The position numbers and the translations under genes were made by a program. From the NCBI RefSeq assembly GCF_003946045.1, contig NZ_RHNW01000007.1, positions 1-64,000 on the forward strand: 64,000 nt of DNA, read 5' to 3'. Positions 43,147-52,220 of the stretch are shown in pieces. How positions within the stretch are numbered: the first letter of the stretch is position 1; every line of letters begins with the position of its first letter. Source of the DNA: Levilactobacillus mulengensis. Its GTDB lineage: Bacteria > Bacillota > Bacilli > Lactobacillales > Lactobacillaceae. The notes under the pieces are model-generated. The model had not been told where the DNA came from. It worked only from the letters and a program-made list of their open reading frames with translations, and searched no databases.

Positions 43147-44117
43147 GCTTAATTGAAATCAAAGATCTGAAAGTCCACTACCCAATTCGGACCGGCTTCT
43201 GGAACCGCATTACCGATTCCGTCCGGGCCGTTGATGGCATCACCTTCAACATTGAGGCCGGAGAAACTTACGGTTTGGTTGGTGAATCTGGTTCCGGCAA
43301 ATCAACGACTGGAAAATCAGTCGTTGGCCTGGAAAAAGTCACGAGTGGTTCCATTATGTACAAGGGCGTTGACATCACCAAGAAAGCCAACCGGACCAAG
43401 TTGGACTACAACCAAGACGTCCAAATGATTTTCCAAGATTCTCTTTCCAGTTTGAATCCCCGGAAACGAATTGAAGATATCATTGCTGAACCACTTCGTA
43501 ACTTCGAGCACCTCAGCAAGGACGACGAAAAATTACGCGTTCTCCAACTCCTTGATATTGTTGGATTGGATGCTGATGCGCTGTACAAGTACCCTCACCA
43601 ATTCTCTGGTGGGCAACGGCAACGGATTGGGGTTGCTCGGGCCGTCGCCACGAACCCGAAGTTAATCATCGCTGACGAACCTGTTTCAGCCTTGGACCTG
43701 TCCGTTCAAGCACAAGTTTTAAACTTTATGAAAAAGATTCAACGTGAATTTGGGATTTCCTACCTGTTTATCTCCCATGACTTGGGGGTTGTTCGGCACA
43801 TGTGCAATAACATTGCCATCATGAACCGCGGTCGCTTAGTTGAAATTGGCACGCGAGAGGATATCTACAACCACCCGTTACATATCTACACGAAACGGCT
43901 ACTGGCTGCCATCCCCGAAACGAACGTTAACCAACGGGCGGCTCACCGTGCTTCCCGGCTGGCCGTTGAAAAAATCTACCAAGAACAGCAAAGCAAATAC
44001 TATGACGAAAACGGAGAAGCCTTTCCGTTGATTCAGGTCAGCCCCACCCATGCGGTGGCCTTGCCTGAAAACATCGCCAAACAACTTGCCAGCCAGGAAG
44101 GGGAGGTGCAGGCCTAA
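43143..44117 (+). CDS. oppF: Oligopeptide ABC transporter ATP-binding protein OppF
   Basis: 324 residues from ATG 43143. Walker A VGESGSGKSTTG near residue 43, MIFQDSLSSLNPRKRI, signature FSGGQRQRIGVARA, Walker B LIIADEPVSALD, FISHDLGVVRHM. Overlaps oppD by 4 bp and oppB by 1 bp (TAATG), showing tight translational coupling. The C-terminus (about residues 270-324) is the usual oligopeptide/dipeptide extension. Confidence 0.95.
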   Translation: MSLIEIKDLKVHYPIRTGFWNRITDSVRAVDGITFNIEAGETYGLVGESGSGKSTTGKSVVGLEKVTSGSIMYKGVDITKKANRTKLDYNQDVQMIFQDSLSSLNPRKRIEDIIAEPLRNFEHLSKDDEKLRVLQLLDIVGLDADALYKYPHQFSGGQRQRIGVARAVATNPKLIIADEPVSALDLSVQAQVLNFMKKIQREFGISYLFISHDLGVVRHMCNNIAIMNRGRLVEIGTREDIYNHPLHIYTKRLLAAIPETNVNQRAAHRASRLAVEKIYQEQQSKYYDENGEAFPLIQVSPTHAVALPENIAKQLASQEGEVQA

Positions 44118-45082
44118 TGTGGAAAACAATTCTCCGTCGTTTCTTAATTATGATTCCAGAAGTTATTATCCTAAGTATCCTGGTCTTCCTCCTCGCTAAG
44201 GCGATGCCTGGTGACCCATTTACCGGGTCGATCAACCCTAAGGCTGACCCCCAACAGATTCACCATTTGATGAAGATCAACGGGCTGTATGACCCTTGGT
44301 ACCAACAATATTGGCAATGGGTTGTCCACTTGTTCCACGGTAATTTAGGGAACAGCTATCAATACCAAGAACCCGTAACCCGTTTGATTGCTGGTCGGGC
44401 CGGTAACACCTTATGGTTGGCCCTCTTCACCATGATCTTAACTTACGCATTCGCCTTACCAATGGGTGTCTTCGCCGGTCGGCATGAAGGTAAATTACCT
44501 GATACCATCATCCGGGTCTACACCTACGTGACCTACTGCATCCCTTTCTTCGTTATCTTAGTTATTGGGATTTGGATCTTCGGTTACGTCTTTGGTTGGT
44601 TCCCAACGACCGGGTCAATCTCGGCCGAAGCAAGCGGGAGTGGCTGGCTACAGACAATTGGCAGTCGGTTCTACCACATTCTCTTGCCAGGTATCTTAGG
44701 GGCCTTGTTCGGGACCGTTAACATCGTCCAGTACTTGCGTTCCGAAGTGATTGACGCTAAGGGCTCTGACTACGTGCGGACCGCACGTTCCAAAGGGGTT
44801 CCTAGCAAGGATATCTACCGTCACCATATCTTCAGAAATTCCCTGTTACCTATCGCCGCGTTCGCTGGTTACTCCATCACCGGGTTACTGAACGGTTCTA
44901 TCTTTACCGAAACCGTCTTCTCTTATCCTGGGATGGGCCTGTTGTTCGTGAACTCGATTAGTTACCGGGACTACACGGTTATCACCGCGTTGGTCCTCAT
45001 TTACGGGATTTTAAACTTAATTGGGACGTTGTTGTCAGACATTATCTTGAGTATTGTCGATCCACGAATTCGGATTGAATAA
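44117..45082 (+). CDS. oppB: Oligopeptide ABC transporter permease OppB
   Basis: 321 residues, six membrane helices. Starts MWKTILRRFLIMIPEVIILSILVFLLAKAMPGDP, the typical OppB N-terminus. The EAA coupling loop near residue 213 reads YVRTARSKGVPSKDIYRHHIFRN. Start ATG 44117 overlaps the oppF stop by one base. Forms the translocation pore with OppC. Confidence 0.95.
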   Translation: MWKTILRRFLIMIPEVIILSILVFLLAKAMPGDPFTGSINPKADPQQIHHLMKINGLYDPWYQQYWQWVVHLFHGNLGNSYQYQEPVTRLIAGRAGNTLWLALFTMILTYAFALPMGVFAGRHEGKLPDTIIRVYTYVTYCIPFFVILVIGIWIFGYVFGWFPTTGSISAEASGSGWLQTIGSRFYHILLPGILGALFGTVNIVQYLRSEVIDAKGSDYVRTARSKGVPSKDIYRHHIFRNSLLPIAAFAGYSITGLLNGSIFTETVFSYPGMGLLFVNSISYRDYTVITALVLIYGILNLIGTLLSDIILSIVDPRIRIE

Positions 45083-45096
45083 GGAGGCTAAACAGA

Positions 45097-46047
45097 ATGG
45101 CAGAAAATTTTGAACAACACTCAGACGTTTCCGCAGCTGATTTGGCCCGTTTAACACAGGAAGCGCAGGCTGAAGCCACGCCTTCCACGGCTAAAATTAT
45201 TTGGAGCGAATTCAAGGCCGACAAACCGGCTATGGCTGCACTCTTCATTATTGTTGGTTTCATTCTCTTCGTTATGATTGGGGCCTTATTCATCAACACC
45301 CCTAAAATGATGGAGACAAACATCATGGGTTACTTCAACCAGCCGTTTACATCGGATTACTGGTTGGGCGCTGACTCTGGTGGTCGTTCCGTTGCCAAAC
45401 AGTTGATTGTGGGCTCCCGTAACTCTATCGGGATTGCTATTGGATTAACCATTATCTCCTCTACCTTTGGGATTTGCTGGGGCTTGATTTCCGGTTACTT
45501 CAACGGCTACATCGACTGGGGCATGCAACGGGTTTACGACTTCATGATGATGTTACCTATGACCATGATGATCATTGTTCTGGTAACCATCATCCCCCAC
45601 TACAACTCCGTAACTTTGACGTTGATCTTCTCCATCTTCTACTGGGAAGGGACGTCACGGCTGATTCGTTCACGGACCTTAGCCGAATCGGAAAAGGATT
45701 ACGTCTCTGCCTCCAGAACTTCTGGGACCAATCACTGGAAGATTATCTTCCGCGAAATCATGCCGAACATCTCGTCATTGATTATCGTTGACTGTACGTT
45801 ATCCTTCGCCGAAAACATCGGGGTTGAAACCGGGCTTTCCTACCTGGGCTTCGGACTACCAAGCCAGACGCCTTCCCTAGGGACCATGATTGCTAACGCT
45901 AACGACCCGAACAACATCACTCAATACTGGTGGACTTGGTTACCCGCTGCGTTAGAAATTATCATTCTTTGTTTATCAATTAGCTACGTCGGTCAAGTCC
46001 TTCGTCGTGCTGCGGATGCTTCGCAACGACAAGGGGCCGCCGACTAG
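45097..46047 (+). CDS. oppC: Oligopeptide ABC transporter permease OppC
   Basis: 316 residues. A 45-residue polar cytosolic start, then six helices. LGADSGGRSVAKQLIVGSRNS and the EAA loop YVSASRTSGTNHWKIIFREIMPN are family marks. AAGGAGG lies 9 bp before ATG 45097. The 139-bp gap to oppA has no terminator, so oppA is probably on the same transcript with added initiation. Confidence 0.95.
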   Translation: MAENFEQHSDVSAADLARLTQEAQAEATPSTAKIIWSEFKADKPAMAALFIIVGFILFVMIGALFINTPKMMETNIMGYFNQPFTSDYWLGADSGGRSVAKQLIVGSRNSIGIAIGLTIISSTFGICWGLISGYFNGYIDWGMQRVYDFMMMLPMTMMIIVLVTIIPHYNSVTLTLIFSIFYWEGTSRLIRSRTLAESEKDYVSASRTSGTNHWKIIFREIMPNISSLIIVDCTLSFAENIGVETGLSYLGFGLPSQTPSLGTMIANANDPNNITQYWWTWLPAALEIIILCLSISYVGQVLRRAADASQRQGAAD

Positions 46048-46186
46048 ATGAAATTTAACCCATTTGAGGAGATGGTGCCACTCAATGTCACACGTTCATC
46101 TGTTGCGTTACCGCTTTACCGATTGATTCTGAGGGGAACCAATTGGCGTTAAAATGAGGATTTTAAAAACAAGGGGGAAACATAGC

Positions 46187-47995
46187 ATGGATAAGAAAAA
46201 ACTCGCATTGTCAGCGATGGCAGTCTTAGCGACTGTTAGCCTCGCTGCATGTTCCAGCAACAAGAGTTCATCCAGCAAGAGCGGGACGGCTGCTTCGGTT
46301 AAGCTCTCACCAGCTTATAACAACACGAAAGCAACCGACAAGACCGCCACGAAGAACAGTACATTGAAGGTCGCAGAACCAAACGACTCACCATTCCAAG
46401 GGATTTCTGATCCCGTCTTAGCTACCAACTCTGAAGATGCCGACGTCTTCGCACCTGGTGGTTCTGACAGTCTTTGGAAAGTTGACAAGAACTACAAGAT
46501 CGTCGATGGTGGGCTGGCTAACCAAAAGATCAACCGGAAGGCTAAGACTGTCACCGTTACGTTACGGAGCGATGCTAAGTGGTCTAACGGCGCTAAGGTT
46601 ACCGCTAAGGACATTGAATACGCCTACGAAGTTATCGCTAACCCAAAGACGACTTCTCAACAATACTCTGCTGACTTTAACCACATCAAAGGGATGGCTG
46701 CCTACCACACTGGTAAGTCCAAGACCATTTCCGGGATCACCTATCCCGATGGTCAAAAGGGCCGGACTGCTGTCATTCACTTAGACAGCGTGACCCCAGC
46801 CATGAAGTACTCTGGGAACTCCTTCATCTGGGGAACCGTTGAACCTTACGAATACATCAAGAACGTCCCAATTGCTAAGTTAGCTTCATCCAGTCAAGTT
46901 CGGAAGGCCCCACTCTTCACGGGTGCTTACAAGCTGGATAAGGTCGTTGAAGGTGAATCAACCACTTGGTCACCAAACAAGTACTACTACGGTAAGACAC
47001 CACAAATCAAGCACATCAGCATCAACGTGGTTTCTTCTAACAACATCGACAAGGCCATCCAATCTGGCAAGTACGACTTCACCGTTCCTGGTTCCATTAT
47101 GCATGGGACTGACTACAAGCAATTGAAGAACGTGAAGAACTACAAGTTAGTTGGTCAACCTGCCCTTTCTTATGATTACTTTGGTTTCAACGTTGGTCAC
47201 TACGACACGAAGACTCAAAAGAATGTCATGGACAAGAACAGCAAGATGGCTAACAAGAGTTTGCGTCAAGCAATGATGTACGCCTTAAACCAAGACGCCG
47301 TTACGAAGAAGTTTGGTTACGGGGTTACTTGGCGTGCCAACACCCTGATTCCACCAATCTTCGACAAGTACTACGACGCTAGTGCTAAGGGTTACCCACT
47401 GAACATCAAGAAGGCTAACAAGTTACTGACTGACGCCGGTTACAAGAAGCGTAACGGTAGCAAGTGGCGTTCAGATCCTAATGGCAAGAAGTTAACCATC
47501 TACTTCGGTGCCATGACTGGGACCTCAGCTCAAGCTGCTGAATACCAAGACTACCTGCAACAATGGCACAAGGTTGGCTTGGATGTACAATTCACTGGTG
47601 GTAAGACGATGGAAATGAACAGCTTCTACTCCACGTTACAATCACCAAAGCAAAGCAAGATTGACGTTTACGCCGCTGCCTGGGGCTTATCATCAGAACC
47701 AACTCCTACGCAACTGTACGGTGAAGACGCAACCTACAACATGGGTCACTTCGTTTCCAAGAAGAACACTGAACTCATGAACAAGATGAACAACAACAAG
47801 GCTTGGAACGATGCTTACCGGACCAAGGCCTTCAAGGAATGGCAAGAATACATGAACGACCAAGCCGCCGTTGCTCCTGGTTCCTTCTCTTACAACTGGG
47901 GTCCAGTGAACAAGCGGGTTAAGGGCTTTGACATGGGTCCTAAGAACAACGAGTTCTGGAGCAGTTTGAGTTTGACTTCTTCAAGCTTAAAGTAA
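46187..47995 (+). CDS. oppA: Oligopeptide-binding lipoprotein OppA
   Basis: 602 residues from ATG 46187 (AAGGGGGA upstream). Lipoprotein signal with lipobox LAAC and lipid-bearing Cys22, then a Ser/Lys-rich tether and an SBP_5 peptide-binding domain (NGAKVTAKDIEYAYEVIANP near residue 140). Captures peptides outside the cell and hands them to OppBC. Codon choice (AAG, GGT, AAC) indicates high expression. Together with pepF, the S9 peptidase and proteases it forms the nitrogen-supply pathway visible in this window. Confidence 0.95.
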   Translation: MDKKKLALSAMAVLATVSLAACSSNKSSSSKSGTAASVKLSPAYNNTKATDKTATKNSTLKVAEPNDSPFQGISDPVLATNSEDADVFAPGGSDSLWKVDKNYKIVDGGLANQKINRKAKTVTVTLRSDAKWSNGAKVTAKDIEYAYEVIANPKTTSQQYSADFNHIKGMAAYHTGKSKTISGITYPDGQKGRTAVIHLDSVTPAMKYSGNSFIWGTVEPYEYIKNVPIAKLASSSQVRKAPLFTGAYKLDKVVEGESTTWSPNKYYYGKTPQIKHISINVVSSNNIDKAIQSGKYDFTVPGSIMHGTDYKQLKNVKNYKLVGQPALSYDYFGFNVGHYDTKTQKNVMDKNSKMANKSLRQAMMYALNQDAVTKKFGYGVTWRANTLIPPIFDKYYDASAKGYPLNIKKANKLLTDAGYKKRNGSKWRSDPNGKKLTIYFGAMTGTSAQAAEYQDYLQQWHKVGLDVQFTGGKTMEMNSFYSTLQSPKQSKIDVYAAAWGLSSEPTPTQLYGEDATYNMGHFVSKKNTELMNKMNNNKAWNDAYRTKAFKEWQEYMNDQAAVAPGSFSYNWGPVNKRVKGFDMGPKNNEFWSSLSLTSSSLK

Positions 47996-48014
47996 TCTTC
48001 TAGAATCAGTTGGG

Positions 48015-48692
48015 CTATTCACTCAGATGAACCGTCGAATCTTTCGGGATTCGGCGGTTTTTGTGTGTCACCAGATACAGGTAGACCGCCACCAGGCTCC
48101 CCGTTCCCGCAATTGTCAGGAACGGCAGCATGAGCATAAATTCCATGGCAAAGACGCCCGAATAGCTCCACGGTACTGCCGTCAGGGAGAGAATGCCGTG
48201 AGTGATTAGCCCTAGAACCGGAACAACACACGGAACAATGCTAGGTAGTCGGCGAAAATACAGCCCTACAATCAGCTGAAGGGTCCCGACGCTCACTAGG
48301 AGTAACCAGATAACGCCCAATCCCCGTAACGCCGTGGCCCCGCCATATGCCAGAGCTGTCATCGTTGCGGTGTCTACCGTCAATGGATTGGTCCAGGGTA
48401 ATTGCAGCAATAGAAATAACCCACCGCCCAGCAAGACCAAATAGCCAGCACTAATCAGTGCGACCAAGCTTAACCGCGTCATTGGTGACAACGACGCTTC
48501 TCGATTACTGAGCGTCGTACTCAAAATCAAGCCAGGCAACATCACCGCTAACGTATCCAAGCCACCCAAGGCCGCCACATGATATTTAAGCTGAAAGCCC
48601 GCTGCTATCAATGTCAGCAGTAACGCCATCACCAGAACCCACAGTCGTAGATAGTGCTGTCCCGCGAACTGCCACATTTCTTTTCTCAACAT
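48015..48692 (-). CDS. Six-helix membrane protein of unknown function (ABC-2 permease-like size)
   Basis: 225 residues with about six hydrophobic segments (15-33, 40-58, 72-98, 105-135, 145-168, 180-205) and a basic tail. GGGGAT..GGG precedes ATG 48692. Fifteen bp upstream on the same strand is a 38-residue membrane peptide gene, so they form a two-gene operon. Size and topology recall small ABC-2 permeases but no ATPase is adjacent. Confidence 0.6.
   Translation of the reverse strand: MLRKEMWQFAGQHYLRLWVLVMALLLTLIAAGFQLKYHVAALGGLDTLAVMLPGLILSTTLSNREASLSPMTRLSLVALISAGYLVLLGGGLFLLLQLPWTNPLTVDTATMTALAYGGATALRGLGVIWLLLVSVGTLQLIVGLYFRRLPSIVPCVVPVLGLITHGILSLTAVPWSYSGVFAMEFMLMLPFLTIAGTGSLVAVYLYLVTHKNRRIPKDSTVHLSE
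48028..48065 (+). terminator. Terminator of the opp operon
   Basis: AACCGTCGAATC / GATTCGGCGGTT followed by TTTT. It overlaps the 3' end of the convergent gene at 48015. Confidence 0.8.
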
Positions 48693-48707
48693 CCCTGCAT
48701 CCCCTTT

Positions 48708-48824
48708 TCACTTGCGTCGGTGGCGAAACTGCCAGACCATACCACTCAGAAAAATCAGCACCAGGCCGACCTTCACAAAGGTCCAAATCGCATCGGTCCA
48801 CGCTAACTCTGATCCTCCCGTCAT
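48708..48824 (-). CDS. Small one-helix membrane protein (38 residues)
   Basis: ATG 48824 preceded by GAGGGGG. A short polar start (MTGGSELAWTDAI), one membrane helix (WTFVKVGLVLIFLSGMVW) and a basic end (QFRHRRK). Translationally close to the six-helix protein that follows, so it may be a small subunit of the same complex. No family recognised. Confidence 0.6.
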   Translation of the reverse strand: MTGGSELAWTDAIWTFVKVGLVLIFLSGMVWQFRHRRK

Positions 48825-49111
48825 CGGTCATTCCCCCTCAATTTCTTAACTCTTTATAGGTGCGACTATACGTGATTCGCTTTCGTTTGCCAAGGGTTAA
48901 AAGCTTGTTCTGACAGCGTTTATAACGATTATTGTACTTAATGAAGGCCGCTAACCTTATCTTTAGCTACTTAAAATCAGGTGACTTCACTTGTCCCCAT
49001 ATTTATTTCGTTATCATTGGTTTGACGACTTCCCTAACGGCCTGGTTTTACTTGCCTCAGCACCTATTTTGGACGATACTAAGCGCCAATTTCAATGAGA
49101 AGGTGATTGCC

Positions 49112-50080
49112 ATGAATGCCATTCACTCCCCCGGCTGGGAACAGGTCCAACAAGCAGCCGTCACCAATCTCCGACGGGCCCACCATCACCTCTGGACAAA
49201 CGTTGCCGCCTACCTGGGACTCTTCTTGGTGGAATATTTTTGCGCCCAGATTGGCCACTCTCAGGTCTTACGAGCCGATGCCTTCAATAACCTGTCTGGA
49301 ATTTTTTCGACCGGCCTGTTAATGACTGGCCTGTACATTGCGGCCAAAACGGATGACGATGACATGTGGGGCGCCCCCATTTCTCCCGAAGAACAACACG
49401 CTATTGGCCCGCGAATTCAGCAGTCGCGCTTTCGTTTCGAGACCATCTATACGCTGATTGCGGGACTCGTGATGGTCGTAATCGCTGCGGGCGTCGTCTA
49501 CCAGGCCGCCATGGTTCTGATTCAACGACCGACCTATCACCTGGAAGCTGGCCTTACCGTTATGGGTGCGGGCATTTCTAGTCTGATTCTGTTTTTTCTC
49601 TGGGCGACCAATCACCATTGGGCCCGTGTGCTCAGTAATTCCGCCCTCGCAGCGGCCGCCCGTGATTCCTGGACCGACGCACTGACCAGTCTCGTGACGG
49701 TCCTGACGATTCTCGGCATCGCTTGGCTCCATGCCACCTGGATTGACGGCGTTGCCAGTCTAATTTTGGGCCTCTACATCCTGGGGACCGGTGTAAAAAT
49801 TTTTCGCAACAGTACGCTGAATCTAGTTGACTACTTTGACCCCGCCTTGGAAAAAGCCTATCGTACTCAAATCGCACAGATGCCCGACGTCCAGTCCGTT
49901 GTCTTCCTCAAGGCCTACTACGATGGCAATTTGATTATGGTCAGCGTCACCATCGCCGTGAACCCGCAAATGACGGCGGCCACTATCTACGACTTGACCC
50001 GCAAAATTAACATTTTAATGAAACAGCGGTTTAACGTCGCTGCGACTGCATTGATGGTCATTCCGGCTAATCGGCTTTAA
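49112..50080 (+). CDS. Cation diffusion facilitator (CDF) family transporter
   Basis: 322 residues from ATG 49112, chosen because GAGAAGGTG lies in front; the frame is open back to 48932 and could add a hydrophobic segment. Six helices and a C-terminal cytosolic ferredoxin-like domain (LEKAYRTQIAQMPDVQSV). Metal-site segments are RADAFNNLSG in helix 2 and ARDSWTDALTSL in helix 5. The DxxNN/DxxxD pattern lacks the zinc-type His, which favours Mn2+ or Fe2+ export. N-terminal HHH patch may bind metal. Stands alone. Confidence 0.82.
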   Translation: MNAIHSPGWEQVQQAAVTNLRRAHHHLWTNVAAYLGLFLVEYFCAQIGHSQVLRADAFNNLSGIFSTGLLMTGLYIAAKTDDDDMWGAPISPEEQHAIGPRIQQSRFRFETIYTLIAGLVMVVIAAGVVYQAAMVLIQRPTYHLEAGLTVMGAGISSLILFFLWATNHHWARVLSNSALAAAARDSWTDALTSLVTVLTILGIAWLHATWIDGVASLILGLYILGTGVKIFRNSTLNLVDYFDPALEKAYRTQIAQMPDVQSVVFLKAYYDGNLIMVSVTIAVNPQMTAATIYDLTRKINILMKQRFNVAATALMVIPANRL

Positions 50081-50246
50081 CGGCCAGTCCCGTCAGAATT
50101 TTTTACTTTCTGCAAATGCGCCCACCCCACGGCCTTTTCATCACTTTTCAAGAGCACTTTCAGGAATAAAATGCTTACACTCTCGGCAATAAATGATATA
50201 GTTAAGGTAAAGTTTTAACATGACTCGTGAAGGGGTGGCATTCCAT

Positions 50247-50702
50247 ATGTTACAACAATACAAGAACATTCTGGTTCCCGTTGACGGTTCCAAGGCAACC
50301 CAACCAGTCTTAGAAAAAGCAATCGAAGTCGCTAAGCGCAACAAGACCCACTTAGACATTTTAAACGTGCTCGAAGTGAACCAATTTAGCGATACCTATG
50401 GCGGTGCCGTTAGTGGCGACGTCATCTACAAGCTTTCCCAAGACGTTCAGGATCGACTCGACGCCTTGAAGCAACAGGCGATTGATGCCGGGGTTCCCGA
50501 CGTCAGCATTCACGTGCGGTTTGGGAATCCCAAGCCCGTTATTGCACGGGAATTCCCTGCTGACCACAAGTCCGAATTGATTGTGATCGGTTCAACTGGT
50601 TTGACGGCCGTTGAACGCTTAATGGTCGGTTCTGTAACCAACTACGTCAGCCGTTCCGCAATCTGCGACGTGCTGATCGTCAAGCCTGAAAATATCAAGT
50701 AA
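50247..50702 (+). CDS. Universal stress protein UspA family
   Basis: 151 residues. Starts MLQQYKNILVPVDGSKATQPVLEKAIEVAKRN; nucleotide-binding segment GSTGLTAVERLMVGSVTNYVSRSAICDVLIVK with the G-2x-G-9x-G(S/T) pattern, so an ATP-binding type. Start ATG 50247 with AAGGGG upstream. Short AT-rich leader from about 50150 with TATAGT near 50199. Role: stress resilience, mechanism not settled for the family. Own terminator. Confidence 0.92.
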   Translation: MLQQYKNILVPVDGSKATQPVLEKAIEVAKRNKTHLDILNVLEVNQFSDTYGGAVSGDVIYKLSQDVQDRLDALKQQAIDAGVPDVSIHVRFGNPKPVIAREFPADHKSELIVIGSTGLTAVERLMVGSVTNYVSRSAICDVLIVKPENIK

Positions 50703-50717
50703 ATTTGACCATCAACG

Positions 50718-50751
50718 TAAGGTCGGGACTGGTTCCCGGCCTTATTTTTGT
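50718..50751 (+). terminator. Terminator of the usp gene
   Basis: AAGGTCGGGA-CTGG-TTCCCGGCCTT followed by ATTTTT. Confidence 0.85.
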
Positions 50752-50766
50752 CGAAAGGAGTTTGCC

Positions 50767-51657
50767 ATGCACTGGTCCTACGAAATTAACCTACCCACCA
50801 CGCAACCCGCACAGCCACTGCGAAAACTGCTGACGGCCTGGCTCCTACCTAGTCACCTGGTCCACGACCTGCGCATTCACCAACGCGTGCTAGTCAACGG
50901 CATGTACCGCTCCATGAACCAGCTGGTAAGCGGTGGCGAGACCGTCACGCTGACGTTTGTGCCCACGGACTTCAAGGAACCCTTCCCCGACGTCTGGCCC
51001 GACAGCGCTGCGACCGTTAGCGTGCTCTACGAAACGGCCGACCTCCTTGTCGTCAACAAGACTCGTGGCAGTAAGACCCACCCCAATTTACCCTGGGAAC
51101 GCGGTACGACCTTGAATCACGTCGCCGCCTATTTGGGACCAGACGCCCCCGGGCCCTACATCCTCAGCCGGTTGGACCAAGAAACTACTGGGGCCCTCCT
51201 GATGACCAAAACGCCCGCCGTTGTGCCAATTATGGTGCGCAACATTGCCGAAAAGCGGGTTCATCGAACCTATCTGGCCTGGGTACACGGTCAGCTGACT
51301 GGTGGTGGCACCTTCACGGACCCCATTGGTCGCGACCCCGAAGACAAGCGCAAACGCCTAGTTAACGGCGTTCACGCCCAGTCCGCGGTCACCCACTACG
51401 AAGCCCTCGAACACCGGACCAGCGCCACGCTCGTCAAACTCTGGTTAGAAACCGGGCGAACCCATCAGCTACGGGTACACCTGGCCGCGGCGGGACACTC
51501 GCTGATTGGCGACCCGCTTTATGGTCCGCCCAGCAAAGACCGCTTACGGCTCCACTGTTGGCGTTTGGGATTCCCCCAACCATTTACCCTCAATCAGGGG
51601 GAAACGACCGTAACGGCCCCCGTACCTGCTGATTTTGACCAATTTCACCAAGATTAG
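50767..51657 (+). CDS. RluA family RNA pseudouridine synthase
   Basis: 296 residues. A short S4-like N-terminal part, then the catalytic domain with SRLDQETTGALLM (catalytic Asp near residue 139), GRTHQLRVHLAAAGHSLIGDPLYG and RLHCWRLGF. These are RluA/YjbO-type marks. Isomerises uridine in rRNA or tRNA; which site is not deducible here. GAAAGGAG lies 7 bp before ATG 50767. Confidence 0.92.
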   Translation: MHWSYEINLPTTQPAQPLRKLLTAWLLPSHLVHDLRIHQRVLVNGMYRSMNQLVSGGETVTLTFVPTDFKEPFPDVWPDSAATVSVLYETADLLVVNKTRGSKTHPNLPWERGTTLNHVAAYLGPDAPGPYILSRLDQETTGALLMTKTPAVVPIMVRNIAEKRVHRTYLAWVHGQLTGGGTFTDPIGRDPEDKRKRLVNGVHAQSAVTHYEALEHRTSATLVKLWLETGRTHQLRVHLAAAGHSLIGDPLYGPPSKDRLRLHCWRLGFPQPFTLNQGETTVTAPVPADFDQFHQD

Positions 51658-51752
51658 CATTATCGTCAAAATTTGGACGATTTAGACGATTGTAGCCGTT
51701 AACCTTTTTTATTGTTATACTGAGATTAGTTGAGCGGCTTAGGGGGGATTCG

Positions 51753-51839
51753 ATGCGTTGGCTACCACGCGTTTCTCTGATTATTTTATTGCTTCTATTA
51801 GCCATCTTATTGATCTGGGGAATTCTTAACCTACTTTAG
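51753..51839 (+). CDS. Tiny hydrophobic membrane peptide (28 residues)
   Basis: TAGGGGGG lies 6 bp before ATG 51753, TATACT is at about 51715-51720, and a strong terminator begins 6 bp after the stop, so it is a complete small transcription unit. The peptide is a short basic start (MRWLPR) followed by an almost unbroken Leu/Ile helix ending in NLL. Resembles small type I toxin or stress membrane peptides; no antisense partner seen. Confidence 0.55.
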   Translation: MRWLPRVSLIILLLLLAILLIWGILNLL

Positions 51840-51844
51840 CATCA

Positions 51845-51887
51845 AAAAAGTGTTACCGGACTATGCGGAGTCCAGTAACACTTTTAA
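51845..51887. terminator. Terminator after the 28-residue peptide gene
   Basis: AAAAGTGTTACCGGACT / AGTCCAGTAACACTTTT, nearly perfect. Confidence 0.88.
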
Positions 51888-51914
51888 TTTGGGTTAGATT
51901 TCCTTGGCGTAATC

Positions 51915-52100
51915 TGTCCGCCTCCGGCTTCCAGGGATTCCGCCAGCTGTGGGGCACGGTTCCAGCCAAAGTACGGGCTTCCACCTCGCTTTGAAGCCAC
52001 AAAAATCGCGTGTCTTCAAAGTCGTCCCATGCTGTAAACGACTAAGAGACAGTCGTTAACACCATCGACACAGCAGGCTCCATCCCTGGGTCCTGCGGCT
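51915..52100 (-). repeat. Family R cloverleaf repeat, copy R14 (diverged)
   Basis: Outer arms TTCCAGGGAT / ATCCCTGG replace the usual GGTGAAAATG pair. H3 GGTTCCAGCC/GGCTTCCACC, H2 CTTTGAAG/CTTCAAAG, H1 AACGACT-AAGAGAC-AGTCGTT. Ends CGCCTCCGG and CCTGCGGC mark the orientation. Confidence 0.8.
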
Positions 52101-52220
52101 ACGATTGGCACCAAACCTAACCAATCGACTAACATACGACTTTAGCTGTACATTTTGCGAAAATACTAGTCTGATTTTCTCAAGTATGCCAACTAATTAC
52201 GCAACAGTCTCATCACAATC

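Noticed and set aside
48586-48831. 81-codon minus-strand ORF overlapping the 38-residue gene
   Set aside because: It runs out of frame through the next membrane gene; the short frame has the better ribosome binding site and a clear membrane helix.
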